From Acorus gramineus (Eukaryota > Streptophyta > Magnoliopsida > Acorales > Acoraceae), in assembly GCA_030737835.1 (NCBI GenBank), contig JAUJYN010000025.1, forward strand, positions 2,232,001 through 2,296,000: 64,000 nucleotides of DNA. Reading direction: 5' to 3'. Below are positions 25,201 through 34,463 of this stretch, in pieces. Position 1 is the stretch's first letter, and the number at the start of each line of letters is the position of its first letter. Position numbers and translations under genes: made by a program. A model generated the notes under the pieces. It saw only the letters and a list, made by a program, of their open reading frames with translations. It had not been told where the DNA came from and searched no databases.

Positions 25201-27406
25201 CCATACAATAGGTTGATCAGATGGTTTCACAATTTTCAGGTCATTGTTTTGATCAGATACTAATAATCCCATAAAACTGCCCCCCATATAGTTCCTTGCC
25301 AACTAATAAAAAAGGGAAGTTCTGGCCATCCTAGGGGTGAACTTTTGTTCAACCTATTCATTTGGTCAACATTTCCACAGAAGTCATTGCAATATCCATA
25401 TGTATATTCATTTGTGCAAAACAAAAGTAGAACAAAACAAGATAATGTTTTTCATTAGTAGGCAGTCTTAGATATTAAAAAAACAATGAAATTTATCTAA
25501 TGCAGTAGGAAATTTGGGAATTTCCAACTTCTTATAATGAACAGCACTCACTTAAAATCATATCCGCTTCCAGGCTGTAAAACCTCTGGAGCCATCCTGT
25601 ACCAAAAAGGCAAGTAAAATTTCAAGTTATGTGAATTTTTTAACGAAAAAAAAATGACTGTGAAATGTATGCTCTTTAAAGAATAACAAATATTGTTAAG
25701 AGAACAAGTTAAAACATACCAGCATGGAGTTCCAACAAAAGTATTTCGTGAACGTTGCCTATCACCCCTATCAAACATGCATGCTGAAACACCAAAATCA
25801 CCAAGTTTCACCCTTCCATTACTATCGAGAAGGATATTTCCAGCCTGCAATTTGAAGTATCTTAGAAATGTATATCATGATAATGTCAAATAATGTAATG
25901 GTTAACTATGCATACCTTAACATCTCGATGGATATGCCCATGTCGATGAAGATACTCAAGAGCCTTAAGTGTCTCTTTAAGAATACAACAAATAGTTGCC
26001 TCCTCAAATCCATCAGGATATGCTATTTTCATCAGGTGTAAGCAAGAACCCTCTGCCATGAATGGCATGATAACCCACAGACAGTGTTCGACAACAAATG
26101 AACAATATGCTCTAATTACATTCGCATGGTCTATCAAACTCATTGTCTGGGCCTCCCTCCGTATGTCATCCTACAAAAAAATCACCATTAGCAAAATTAC
26201 CTTTAAGAAATTGAACACACAAAAAATTGAAAACATGATAAAAAAATGAACTCCAACACTAGATCCCATCATCATAATGATTCCAAACCATTCCATGTAA
26301 TTTGCTATCAATTTTGACAAGGTGACACGGAAATAGCTATAAAATATCTTTGGAAAATTGTGTGTGGAAATAGAAATTTAATTTTATAAGCCAATGTACT
26401 GATGAACATGCAAAGAGGCAACATTAGAACTTTAATAAAGATCAAGGGGAAGCTTCAAATATTTAATATAGTTGTCCATCAGAGCATACTAATTGTATCT
26501 CGCCTCTCTTACAAGACAATAAAGAAAGGAAATGTGTTTTGACATTAACTAACTAAAATAGAAGTAGTGACATAATTAAAAGATCATGAACAACTCACTA
26601 AGTCCTCCTTCCTACCTTTTATTCATCTAAACTAAAACTTAACCAAAGTGCAGTTAATTCCTTTAGAAGCACAGATCTTTCACAAAAAATGGAATGGTAA
26701 AAAAAAAATTACATACTCTGTAGTTCATATTGTCATACATCCTCTTCCAACCTTTCTGTCCTTCTCTGTTTCATTGTCTCGTTTCTTCATTTCCTTTCTT
26801 ACCTTACCTCAAAGTTCTTCGATAACATCCATGAAACTCAATCCAAAACCTCAATACATTCACTATCAACTAATTGTATAAAAAAGTGTTACCATCAAGA
26901 CCTCATATTTACTCAAGGATCTTCTCTAGTCCAAATATTCAAGCCCGAGATCCAAGAAATGCTCAAATCCATCAATCATGTATAGGCTAGTCCCCATTTG
27001 AACAGTAAACTATGATTGAAAAAAAATCACATCAAAATCACCCCCACATTTACACGAAGTCAAAAAATTAATCAACCAATGATTACTGCAAGAGAATTCA
27101 AGCATTTTTTCTTCGATCGACGACAGATCAAAGAATCCAAAAACACCTTCAAAATTTCTTATTTCAACCGATCTCCACCATAAATCAAACAATCAGAACT
27201 AATGAAAGACGGCGAATTAAAGAGAGAAAGTGAGAACTGACGAGATTGCTGTTGCATCGATCGAGATCCAAACATTTGACGGCGACGACCTCGTTGAGGG
27301 GGATGTAAATCGCCCGATACACGGTCGCGCTCGCCCCGTATCCGACCTCCTCCAGCAGCTTGTAATCCCCCGGCGACACCGAGTAGCTCTTCTTCGGCCC
27401 TCCCAT
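7238..27406 (-). CDS. STE20/GCK-type serine/threonine protein kinase (SPAK/OSR1-like plant family), 21 exons
   Basis: The product is a cytosolic-type Ser/Thr kinase of the plant STE20 group related to SPAK/OSR1; the phototropin-signalling kinase BLUS1 belongs to this wider group. Exons on the minus strand: 27406-27242, 26170-25916, 25844-25720, 25596-25552, 24234-24153, 20332-20264, 20047-19877, 19785-19720, 17123-17055, 16917-16843, 16676-16615, 15673-15392, 14189-14053, 13895-13801, 13597-13541, 10877-10779, 10463-10412, 10323-10271, 8549-8485, 7965-7914, 7318-7238. Every junction is GT-AG, phases agree, and the sum is 2157 nt (718 aa), about the usual length. The kinase domain spans residues 15-275: Gly loop GYGAS (22-26), VAVK Lys44, HRDVKAGN (Asp138), DFG (156-158), [12 protein letters not shown] and ADIWSFG. 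The rest is a Ser-rich regulatory tail with KGRFSV (552-557) and [10 protein letters not shown] (570-579), then a coiled-coil C-terminus (about 654-705, [18 protein letters not shown]). The start is the first in-frame ATG (MGGPKK); a stop lies upstream at 27508. The catalytic set is intact. The long introns hold SINEs, a MITE and other repeats. The specific substrate is unknown. Confidence 0.93.
8874..8898. repeat. (TA)n microsatellite
   Basis: An alternating AT run of about 25 bases in the kinase intron between 10271 and 8549. Confidence 0.95.
9605..9727 (+). mobile_element. SINE (tRNA-derived type) with 12-bp TSD
   Basis: The perfect direct repeat AATCTGATAAAA stands at 9593-9604 and 9728-9739. 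The body between them has a pol III-like internal promoter: GGTAGGATGGTAG (A-box region) and GGGTTCGAGTC (B box, about 9661-9672), followed by an A-rich tail (AAAAAAATAAAA). Its size of about 120 bp and target duplication fit a plant SINE. It sits in a kinase intron. The family name is not known to me. Confidence 0.85.
11148..11282 (-). mobile_element. SINE-like insertion with 12-bp TSD
   Basis: The direct repeat TCCTTTGTATGT is at 11136-11147 and 11283-11294. On the minus strand the body contains AGTTCAATTCC, a good B-box match, at about 11225. A T-rich stretch at the left end is compatible with an A-rich tail on the minus strand. It lies in the kinase intron between 10877 and 13541. Confidence 0.7.
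13160..13262. repeat. Cluster of GTTCGAAC-type palindromes in a kinase intron
   Basis: Within about 100 bases there are GCGTTCGAACCCC, CGATCGAACGCC, CCGTTCGAACGCC and GGTTCGAACGCC. The same motif forms arrays at 31285-31556 and 33318-33960 around the putative plant transposon ORF. The surrounding 12520-13400 is repeat-like DNA without a recognised gene. This is probably a small non-coding relative of that element. Confidence 0.6.
14867..15074. repeat. Tandem duplication, two units of about 106 bp
   Basis: CACTGTCCTCATTA starts at 14867 and again at 14973. Both units continue with GTTCTTCATATAA, TAATGCACAAT, TTGGTACTG and GCCTGCCATG. The units differ by scattered substitutions, so the duplication is not recent. 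It is intronic in the kinase gene. Confidence 0.85.
18000..18300. repeat. Unclassified repeat-like segment in a kinase intron
   Basis: On the minus strand an interrupted protein-like stretch ([15 protein letters not shown]...) spans about 18290-18010. It has the look of a decayed retroelement, perhaps LINE-related, but no diagnostic motif is visible. The rest of the 17124-19719 intron shows nothing I can assign. Confidence 0.3.
19146..19530. repeat. GACACG-rich repeat, possible MITE
   Basis: The left end (about 19147-19215) is rich in GACACGG. The right end (about 19430-19530) holds many copies of ACACG/CGTGT, including the palindrome GACACGTGTC near 19485. The density at both ends with plainer DNA between suggests a small element with repeat-rich termini. 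I could not define terminal repeats or a target duplication. Confidence 0.4.
20803..20838. repeat. Poly-T / poly-G tract
   Basis: A T14 run passes directly into a G-run interrupted by one C. It lies in the kinase intron between 24153 and 20332 and is an assembly-risk site. Confidence 0.9.
20900..22075 (+). mobile_element. Probable gypsy-type LTR fragment in a kinase intron
   Basis: This holds a TATA-like CCTATAAAAAGGGC (about 21381), a leader with CATCTCTTCATTCAGC, and near the 3' end CCTGTGGATTCGACCCC. The last is a stretch often seen near the end of plant Athila/Tat-type LTRs. It ends near TTTGTTGGCAAAGACG. The start is uncertain and no internal coding region follows; LINE sequence begins shortly after. 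Confidence 0.45.
22130..23300 (-). mobile_element. L1-like LINE fragment (RT and zf-RVT region) in a kinase intron
   Basis: On the minus strand, around 23060-22830, the sequence reads [16 protein letters not shown], matching the RT motif DFRPISL followed by [10 protein letters not shown]. Around 22510-22200 it reads [10 protein letters not shown], then a hydrophobic stretch and GTWMNIAVV, as in the C-terminal zinc-binding domain of plant LINEs. The part between is deleted and many stops occur. It is a relic with no host function expected. Confidence 0.6.
24461..24683. mobile_element. Tourist-like MITE (PIF/Harbinger type) in a kinase intron
   Basis: A TAA target duplication is present at 24458-24460 and 24684-24686. 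Terminal inverted repeats of 19 bp align without gaps: left AGCCCTGCTTGGAAACGGG, right (complement) GGCCTCGTATGGAAACGGG. Subterminal parts (GCTTTT, CAAAAG, TTTAAACCC) are also partly inverted. The 223-bp size and TAA site fit a non-autonomous Harbinger element. A full Harbinger lies 3 kb away, but its termini differ. Confidence 0.75.
25083..25196 (-). mobile_element. SINE with 14-bp TSD, minus orientation
   Basis: AACTCCATACAATA is repeated exactly at 25069-25082 and 25197-25210. The body starts with a long T-run (the A-tail on the minus strand) and contains, on the minus strand, GAGTTCAAATC (B box) about 50 bases from the 5' end. The size of about 114 bp is typical. It lies in the kinase intron between exons 5 and 4. 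Confidence 0.85.
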
Positions 27407-27640
27407 GATCGGAAACCCAAGAACCTGAACCGGAGCTCTGACCGCAGCAAAAGAAGACTCCGTCGAAGACGAAGAGTTGCTTTCGCTTGTCTGCAAGGAG
27501 AACTGTCAGAGACCAAGTTTTTTTTTTTTTTTTTTTCGGTTTAAATTTTTCTTAATTTGGGTTTTTCTTTTGATGGGCAGCGATTTATAATTTCGAGATG
27601 TTATTTTGTATCCTATCTTTCGTTGACCGCCACGAGGAAC
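27407..27640 (-). promoter_or_regulatory. 5' leader and probable promoter of the kinase gene
   Basis: Upstream of the ATG the reading frame stays open to a stop at 27508 but contains no ATG. An uninterrupted T-tract on the plus strand (27517-27536) forms an A-tract just upstream on the coding strand. TTGCAG|ACAAGC at about 27494 could be a splice acceptor for an untranslated first exon. No clear TATA box is seen. Confidence 0.4.
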
Positions 27641-27861
27641 GGCGATGAGCGAGAGGGTGGGTGGGGGAGGGTGGATCGCCGGCTGTGACGTGGATGAGTG
27701 ACACGTGGACAGAACGAATGCAGGACGATTATGGTGCTTACGTGGCTGGTGGTTCGGAGCTTTGGCTGCAGAGCAGTGGGGACTAGGGATCGACGGCGCG
27801 CTTGTAGACGAGACGAGGCACCGCTGTTTGATTGGTTGCACGATTTGCACGTACTGTTTTT
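27641..27861. other. Short intergenic spacer between the kinase gene and the Harbinger
   Basis: GC-richer DNA with no supported gene. The ORFs on either strand here (27698-27959 plus, 27506-27850 minus) have no recognisable domain and overlap the Harbinger end. Confidence 0.4.
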
Positions 27862-27864
27862 TAA

Positions 27865-27887
27865 GGGTGCGTTTGGTTGCCCGTTTA
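27865..27887 (+). repeat. Left terminal inverted repeat of the Harbinger
   Basis: It begins GGGTGCGTTTGGTTGCCC and is preceded by the TAA duplication at 27862-27864. It pairs with 49502-49523 with one substitution and a one-base length difference. Confidence 0.88.
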
Positions 27888-30208
27888 AAAAGCTACGATT
27901 TGATAAAAGCTGGATTTGAAATGGGTTTTGAAATGGATTTTAATGTAGATGACTTTTGAAAATCTTGTTTGGCAAAACATTTGGATGTAGTAAATCAATA
28001 TTGCAGATCACTGTTTTTGTTTGGATACCATATGTTTGGAAACACTATTTCTAGGTGAAATACCCAGACTACCCTTCATCCATTAAAATGCCCAACATTC
28101 CCAGCCCTCTCTTTCAGCAGCCATCGTGACTTTTTCAAAACCCTAATCCCAATCGTGTGTGCCCTCGACGGAGAAGAAGGTGGCCGACCATCCATTGGAA
28201 CCTGTAATCAACACCATAAGCGATTCACGGGTTAGATTTTCTCCCCCTCAAACCCTCCCCATGTCACCGGTCCTTCATCGTCACCCTCCCCTTGTTCCAT
28301 ATCCTCTTCATTGAAACTGAAGGACCCTCTTTTCTCCATCCGGCTCCATCGATTAACCCAGCAGCGAACCCCTACCTCCTTAAGTTCTCCATCCCAGTGA
28401 CTGAATGAAAGATGTGAAGTTATATTGGTCATTTGCAGCAATTAAAGGTATGTTGGAGATGTTGTGAATAAATCGGGTGAATAAGTTTCCTAAAAAAAAA
28501 TGGAAAAAAAAATCGCTGAATCATGTTTTTCTTTCTTCTCAAATATTTCAGCATGAATCTAATGTCATTGCATTTCGATGTTACATAAGATCATCCATTA
28601 CTACGCGAGGCCACCAAGGTTTGAGACCCCGATTTGTTTGAATTGAGTTTGTCATTGTCGTTCCTTGAACTGACTGGTGTGAAATAATTTCTGTTTTTTT
28701 AAATGAATTATCAAAACACACCTATGTCAACAAAAGTTTGATTTACACAGATATTGGATACACTAGATTGTATCCAGACAGTGCATAGGTCGTAGGCAGT
28801 TGGAAAATGTTGCCTTTTTTTGAGATGCCATATTTTCCCATTCTCCATAGTTTGATCGGACACGCAACATTTATTTCATACGATGAAAGAATCAATATAT
28901 GAGAGTGAGTAGTAAACCTTTGGAAAAAAAATATGTGTGTAATGAAGGCTTAAAAATTGACCTAAACGCATCACGAGAGAGTTTGTTCATGCGATTGGAA
29001 ATGAACTGGCAGTGCACATTCCCTAATTTAGCTCAGAACAGAGTGGCCCACAGCAGTGCTTTTTAGAATGATCTGTTTCTCATTCGTTATGGCTGACCAA
29101 CCTCATGTCTCATAAATAGCTACATACATGACTTACTTCATCCATACAAATCATTTCTTGCTAGATCTATTCCTTTTTCACATGTGAGTATGTGTCCATC
29201 TCATTTAATCCACCGAATTGTAGGTCCTCATCTAACTATATTTAACTTTCTCCTGCCTTTGACCCCAACTATACAATGCATCCTATTTCATTAGTGTGGT
29301 ATGTGCACATGTGGATTCATATTATAGTATATTTGATTTTTAATGCATATGTATATATGTAGTCTCTTGTTCATTCAAGGATGGCCTATTTGATGCAACA
29401 GCTTAAGGTCAATTGTCCAGGAATGTGGTATGCACTGGGACCTATAGAACAAAGTGAATAAAGAATCAACACTGATACATACTTGGAAAATAGTCCAAAT
29501 CATAAATGCAGACACTGGAGTTTTCACTATATGACCTATGATTATGAGCACGCAGTTGTGTTTTGACATTGCAGGGTGAACTCATGAATTTATTGTCATT
29601 TAGAAGGAGTGTGTTTTCATAGCAGTGAAGTGTGTGGGCCTGGAATGGTTTGTTGAGTACTAATCAATTAATTTAGGGGCAACAAGGGTGTCGTTCATTA
29701 AAAGTACTAGTTGCCTCAACAATGTTATGTCAAATATCAGAAAATGAGCTATATGTGATGGTCTCAATTAATGAATGTCGTCCTCATGAAAGAATGAAGC
29801 TAAAGTCCCCTCTTTGAATCCCAAACATTGACTCTCTTCGGCAGGCTGAAACACATGTCCTGTTATCAACTACAGTTGATCTTTGCTGAGAAGGTCTGTT
29901 ATCCACGCATTGTCGTTCCTTTGAAGCAATTTTCTATTACTTTTGACACCCTTTATTGCTTGACTAATTTTAATCTATTCCCATAACAAACCCACATATT
30001 GTTATATGCATGCCAGTCATGCGTAAATTTGTTTCACCTTTACACAATTATTTTGTTTCCGCATATGCAAATGTAACGCCAATGTCATAACCCAATTACA
30101 CATGGTGAGTGCTTAATACATCGCACACCCCATTGTCACCAACAGTATGAAATGAATTCCCCTTTCTCTAATTAATCATTGTTGGATTTGAACAGGGCCT
30201 TACGAGTA
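27888..30208 (+). other. Non-coding left arm of the Harbinger, leader of the GRF gene
   Basis: This contains the subterminal region, then a stretch with CCCTAATCCC and TCGACGGAGAAGAAGG (about 28140-28180) that looks like a 5' leader, and AT-rich DNA to the GRF ORF. A splice acceptor (TTGAACAG) at about 30187-30194 just before the GRF start suggests upstream non-coding exons. I find no further protein domain. Confidence 0.4.
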
Positions 30209-30786
30209 ATGGAACATTTAAATAGTATCTCTTCCCCGGGACCAACTACATTCATTCGGTGTCTTTGTGGTAAAAATGCAGTGCTGAAGCAATCAAAAAC
30301 AACTACTAATCCCGCGCGATGGTTTTGGAGTTGCCCAGATAGAAAGGTATCATGGAATGACCTATGTTTTATAATATTGTGCATCAGAATATAATTTTTT
30401 TCAATAAATTTTGAGTTTTTTTTCTAAATTGATTTGAAAACAGAACCACAGAGACAATTCTGGTTGCAAATACTTTTGCATGGCAAGATGAGGTTAATCC
30501 CATCAAAAGCGTCAGCAGTATAATACGGATGCTTGACTGTGACCTTCAACAAGGGCAGTCTCCTGAAATAGAATCACCTTTTGCAAACCAGCTTTTGTCA
30601 AAACTTAAACTCATGGAGGACAGAATGTCCAAGGTCGAAGCCACAAGGGAACATCAGGCTGTGATACAGCACTTGGATGACAAGTTCGGTATGTTGGAGC
30701 AATGCATCGACCGGCGTTTGATGAAGTTGTCATGCTTCATTGTTATGTTGCTCGCACTTTCCATGGTCTCACTCATCAGACAATGA
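30209..30786 (+). pseudogene. GRF-type zinc-finger protein gene with C-terminal membrane segment, frameshifted
   Basis: There are two exons: 30209-30346 and 30444-30786 (donor AAAG|GTATC, acceptor AACAG). Exon 1 holds the GRF zinc finger: C-L-C at residues 18-20, then the NPARWFWSCP block with Cys42. Exon 2 supplies the last Cys (SGCKYF) and the expected WQDE block. Downstream come a coiled coil (LLSKLKLMEDRM ... MLEQCIDRRL) and one hydrophobic segment (SCFIVMLLALSMVSLI) near the C-terminus, so a tail-anchored protein is likely. Exon 2 is 343 nt and needs a shift by one base at the T4 run 30474-30477, between KYF and WQDE; as it stands the frame ends at TGA about 30489. GRF fingers bind zinc and nucleic acid in other proteins. 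Alternatives are a base-calling error or a real loss of function. Confidence 0.7.
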
Positions 30787-31284
30787 CAATATTGCAGTTG
30801 GACCTTTTTTTGATGGGAATGCCTTGAAACCTGCTATGTATGTATGAGGCATCTTATAAATTATTGTAATTTTGAACTATAAAGCCCCGGTTAGTTGATA
30901 GAAAACTTGTAAATTATTCTAACAAAGTCATATATGTAAAGTACATGCAGGTTTGATTTTGGTAATGACCTGTCTTTGTACTTAGCTGTTGTTGTTTATT
31001 TTTGGATTGGATTAATACCCAGACTATGGAAGCCTATATAAGAATCCACATTTTGAATGCTTTATTTACAGTGTTTGTGTGTTAGAATATCCATTTGCTT
31101 AGGCTTACATTATGACTTTGTCAGTTTTTTATTTGTGGCAATTTGTCATGACATTGCATATTACACATAGTTAAGAGTCTGCATTATGAGTCCAAAGTGA
31201 TATTATATAGAACTAAATTGATATTATACAGGGGAAACTCATGCTCAACCAACCTGGAGTCAATTCCCAAAACAGGTGAAACTT

Positions 31285-31556
31285 AAGTTGACCGTTCGGA
31301 CGTCTTCGTGCCGTTCACACGAAACATTATGCAGACTAGTCCAATTTTGCAGTTAATTCCGGTCGGACGGCTTCGTGTCGTTCGCACGAAACGCATGGAC
31401 TGAAGTCACTGAAAAGGCCAAACCAGTAATTGCTTCAGATCGTTCGAACGGTTTAACCTCCGTTCGAACTGACTGAACCCTATAAAAGCACCCGTTCGAA
31501 AGGGTTTGATAAACCCTCATTTTCACCCAAAACGGCACCCACGGCGTTCGACCGAC
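31285..31556. repeat. Upstream cluster of GTTCGAAC / GTTCGnACG motifs
   Basis: Dense copies of CCGTTCGGACG, CTTCGTGCCGTTC, TCGTTCGAACGG, CCGTTCGAACTG, CCCGTTCGAAAG and GCGTTCGACCG occur just upstream of and around a TATAAAAG box. Two of the copies are imperfect tandem repeats (CGTCTTCGTGCCGTTCACACGAAAC and its relative 60 bases later). Together with the downstream array they bracket the ORF at 31847-33032. Confidence 0.7.
31481..31488 (+). promoter_or_regulatory. TATA box upstream of the plant-transposon ORF
   Basis: TATAAAAG lies 366 bases before the ATG at 31847, within the palindrome cluster. A leader with GTTCGACCGACAACTAC follows. It is a plausible core promoter; activity is inferred. 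Confidence 0.5.
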
Positions 31557-31846
31557 AACTACTACACATCATCTCGCCAAGTTTTCTTTCAAGAAGGTTC
31601 GACATTTCGGTTGGCAATCGGAAGGATCTAAAGCCCTTAGGTTCGATTCCTCTTCATCTTCCCTAATGAACATTTTTTGTGGCTAGGGTTAAGTAATCCC
31701 TTTGAGCAGATAAAACCTCTGTGTGGATAAATCGTGCTCTGATCCCTAGGTTGTTAGGGAAACCCACGCAAGGACCATACTTGGCCACCATAAAATCACA
31801 TCTCTACCTTGATATTTTGCATATGTTCTTATATTTGGTGGTTTAA

Positions 31847-33032
31847 ATGGCTGGTGAGAATGAGAGACCCATTTCAAAAAAAGCCATTGCTCACAAGCGT
31901 AGTTCTCCAAGGTCCGCAAAAAAAACGAAAACCATGTGAGGATAAGAATTTCGTCGATAAAAAGGCCAAGAATCAATATGAGAACCTTTGCTAGTCGCCC
32001 TATTCTACTTGAACGACAAATAACCATTGACGATTTCAAAGACACTCAATATTTTGAAGTCCCTACCATATTTCGATCTCGTCAATGGGACTCTATAACT
32101 CATTTAGGGGGTAAGTCGTATTCAAGATTTGTCCGTTGGTTTTATGCTAACATTCATTGCTTGGATAAACAAAAATTATCGTTCAAAACCTTCATATGGG
32201 GTGTTGAGTTTGTGGTTTCCGCGGACACCATTGCCCAATTCCTTGGTGTCTCTCGTCTACCCAAAGCTGCCGACTATTGGGCGTATGATGTGTCTAAGCT
32301 AACTCTATGTACCGAGTTGTGTGGTATAGATAGTCGAAGGTGGTCCATCATTCCCCAGTATCAACTGTTGCCCAAATGCAGTCTCCTACACACCATCATT
32401 GCCCACAACATTGTTCCCATTGGACACAAGAGTGACATTACAGAGGATAGGGCTAAGTTGCTATACATGATTGGCAAAGGTGAGCTCCTTGATGTTGGTA
32501 GGATCGTTTGGCAAATCATGTCTCAAGCCTCGGCCTCAACATCTAGTAAGGAGTCTCTCCCATTTGGTGTATTGATCTCACAACTAGTTGAAGCAGCCGG
32601 CATTGACCCACCAATCGATGAACGGTTTGATGAATCCAAAGTTCCCATCGATGGAGTTACTGTTAAGAGGAGCGATGGACAACTGAAGAAGATGGCGGGA
32701 GCTGGTAATTCTTCTTCAGAGGCGGCGAGATTGGATAGCCAAGAGGACATTCCAGCTCATGGCCAAGACTTTGGATCCGGCAATGACATGTTTCCATGGT
32801 GTGCGCGCGGTTGGATACTATGGAGGTGAACTTCAACACACGTTTCGACAATCTTGAGAGAGGGTTAGCGGATCTTTGGGTAGGAGTAGATCAGGTAGTA
32901 AATAAGTTGAATGCAAGTCTGAATTGGACTATGCCATCCCCGCCTCCTGCTGCTCCTCATTTTCCATTCCAATCCGAAATGGAACGTCAAGAAATGGAAG
33001 AGGCGCGTGATACAGACGAGACCCAACCCTAG
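31847..33032 (+). pseudogene. Putative plant transposon protein (Transposase_32 / PF20167-like), several frameshifts
   Basis: The longest open part (31936-32829) carries the pattern typical of this plant-specific family: FEVPTIFRSRQWDSI near the start, FVRWFYANIH, VSADTIAQFLGV, LLHTIIAHNIVPIGHKSDITE, then LPFGVLISQLVEAAGI. The function of the family is unknown. The likely start is ATG 31847 (MAGENERPISKK). To follow the whole protein the frame must change at the A8 run about 31918-31925, again near 31990 (AACCTTTGCTAG), and once more before 32750. The C-terminal part (RLDTMEVNFNTRFDNLERG ..., coiled-coil-like) then ends at 33032. It is therefore decayed, unless the homopolymer lengths are wrong. 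Confidence 0.6.
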
Positions 33033-33317
33033 GTCGTTGCACGATGTTTTTATATTCTGTATGGACGTATGGGGTGTATAAATATTTTGTCTCTCGACTA
33101 AGTGACCTCATTTTGTGGTGTAAGTTGAAACTATATTTATGTATGGAAGGCTGTTTTGTTTAAATGAGTACATATTCAGTTGTTTTACATGCCTTTGTAT
33201 CCCAAGAAACATGTGATCGCGGACAAAAATTTGTCATTTTATACATATGAGTGCTGCTTATGAAATGAAATGGGCAATGTTCTGGTAGTTCAAAATAGTT
33301 CAAAATAATTTACAGAC

Positions 33318-33960
33318 AGACCGGTCGAACGTGTATTTAACGCCGTTCGAACGGGATAGCAAATCCAGCACGCGCGCTCGCTGGGAACGAACCTGGGCAC
33401 GAACGCCGTCCGAACGCATTGCATATCCATTGTTTCATGCTCTCTGGGATCGAACCCCGTCCGAACGGGTCGCACACTAACCATTCAAAACCCTTTGGAA
33501 ACGCACCTAGGCATGAACCCCGTTCGAACGCACCCCTCACCCATTGTTTGGCGCTCTCTGGGATCGAACCCCGTCCGAACGGGTCGCACCCTAAGTATTG
33601 ACATGCTCTCTGGGAACGAACCTGGGCACGAACCCTGTTCGAACGAAACGCATACCCATTCTCCATTGTTCTCTGGGGTCAAACCTCGTCCGAAGACCGT
33701 TCGAACGGGTGCACACCCTCCTTGATCATGCTTTCTAGGAACGTTCCCGGCATGAAGGGCGTTTGAACGTTCAGAAATTATGCATAGCTGGGATCGAACC
33801 CCGTTTGAACAACCAGTTGAACTGATAGGTCACCTCCCATTGGTAGGCTCTCTGGGTAAAGTTCCGGGCATGAATGCCGTGCAGACAATGTATATGAATG
33901 TGATTTGATACATAATTCTTCACACTGTACGCACCCTATGTGGGAACGAACCTGCGTTTC
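33318..33960. repeat. Downstream GTTCGAAC palindrome array (diverged minisatellite)
   Basis: Repeated blocks follow the pattern CTCTCTGGGAACGAACC, then GGGCACGAAC, then CCGTTCGAACG or CCGTCCGAACG. Examples begin at about 33379, 33438, 33551, 33604, 33669 and 33847. CGTTCGAACG is a perfect palindrome and appears at about 33343, 33520 and 33697. Spacing varies (about 50-110 bases), so this is not a clean tandem array. ORFs here read through the repeat in several frames and are not genes. Confidence 0.75.
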
Positions 33961-34463
33961 AACAACTAGTATCTTCTCCTTTTGAATCAGACACACACCA
34001 ATTGTGATTGATATCATATTTTACAATAATGAAGATACTGCGTTCCGTGCCATCCTGAATAAAGGTGCATAAAGACATGATGCATAAACGCATACGGTCC
34101 AATTACAGACATGCAACACCGTCCAGTTTTGATACATAATTGTTCAAACCTCAATATAACACTAGTCGTAATTGCATACAAATACTAAAAGCCCCATTAC
34201 ATAGCACATAAATTTGCCAAATACAAAGTTCATGTTCAACATAAGTGTCCCATGTGATCTTCAACCAATCATATACTTCCAGCACTTCACACCCTGTCCA
34301 CCAATCACACCATCTCCCAACAATGAAGCGTAATCAGTGAATCCCTTGAGTTTTGAGTTCATGGCATTAAAAAGAGCATTCAAGTTTGGTTAGGCACTGA
34401 GTGAGGGTTAATAGTAGTAAAAAATAAAATAATTCATGGTCATTCAATACAAATACATTACCA
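33961..34463. other. Spacer between the palindrome array and the Harbinger transposase
   Basis: AT-rich DNA including the 3' flank of the transposase gene. No motif array, RNA gene or coding region is visible. Confidence 0.4.

Noticed and set aside
27407..27496. Kinase start further upstream (TTG at 27496)
   Set aside because: No ATG in the open frame above MGGPKK, and the family normally begins just before the kinase domain.
33290..33725. ORFs reading SNRVRAQVRSQ-type repeats
   Set aside because: Translations of the GTTCGAAC palindrome array in several frames; no start context, no domain.
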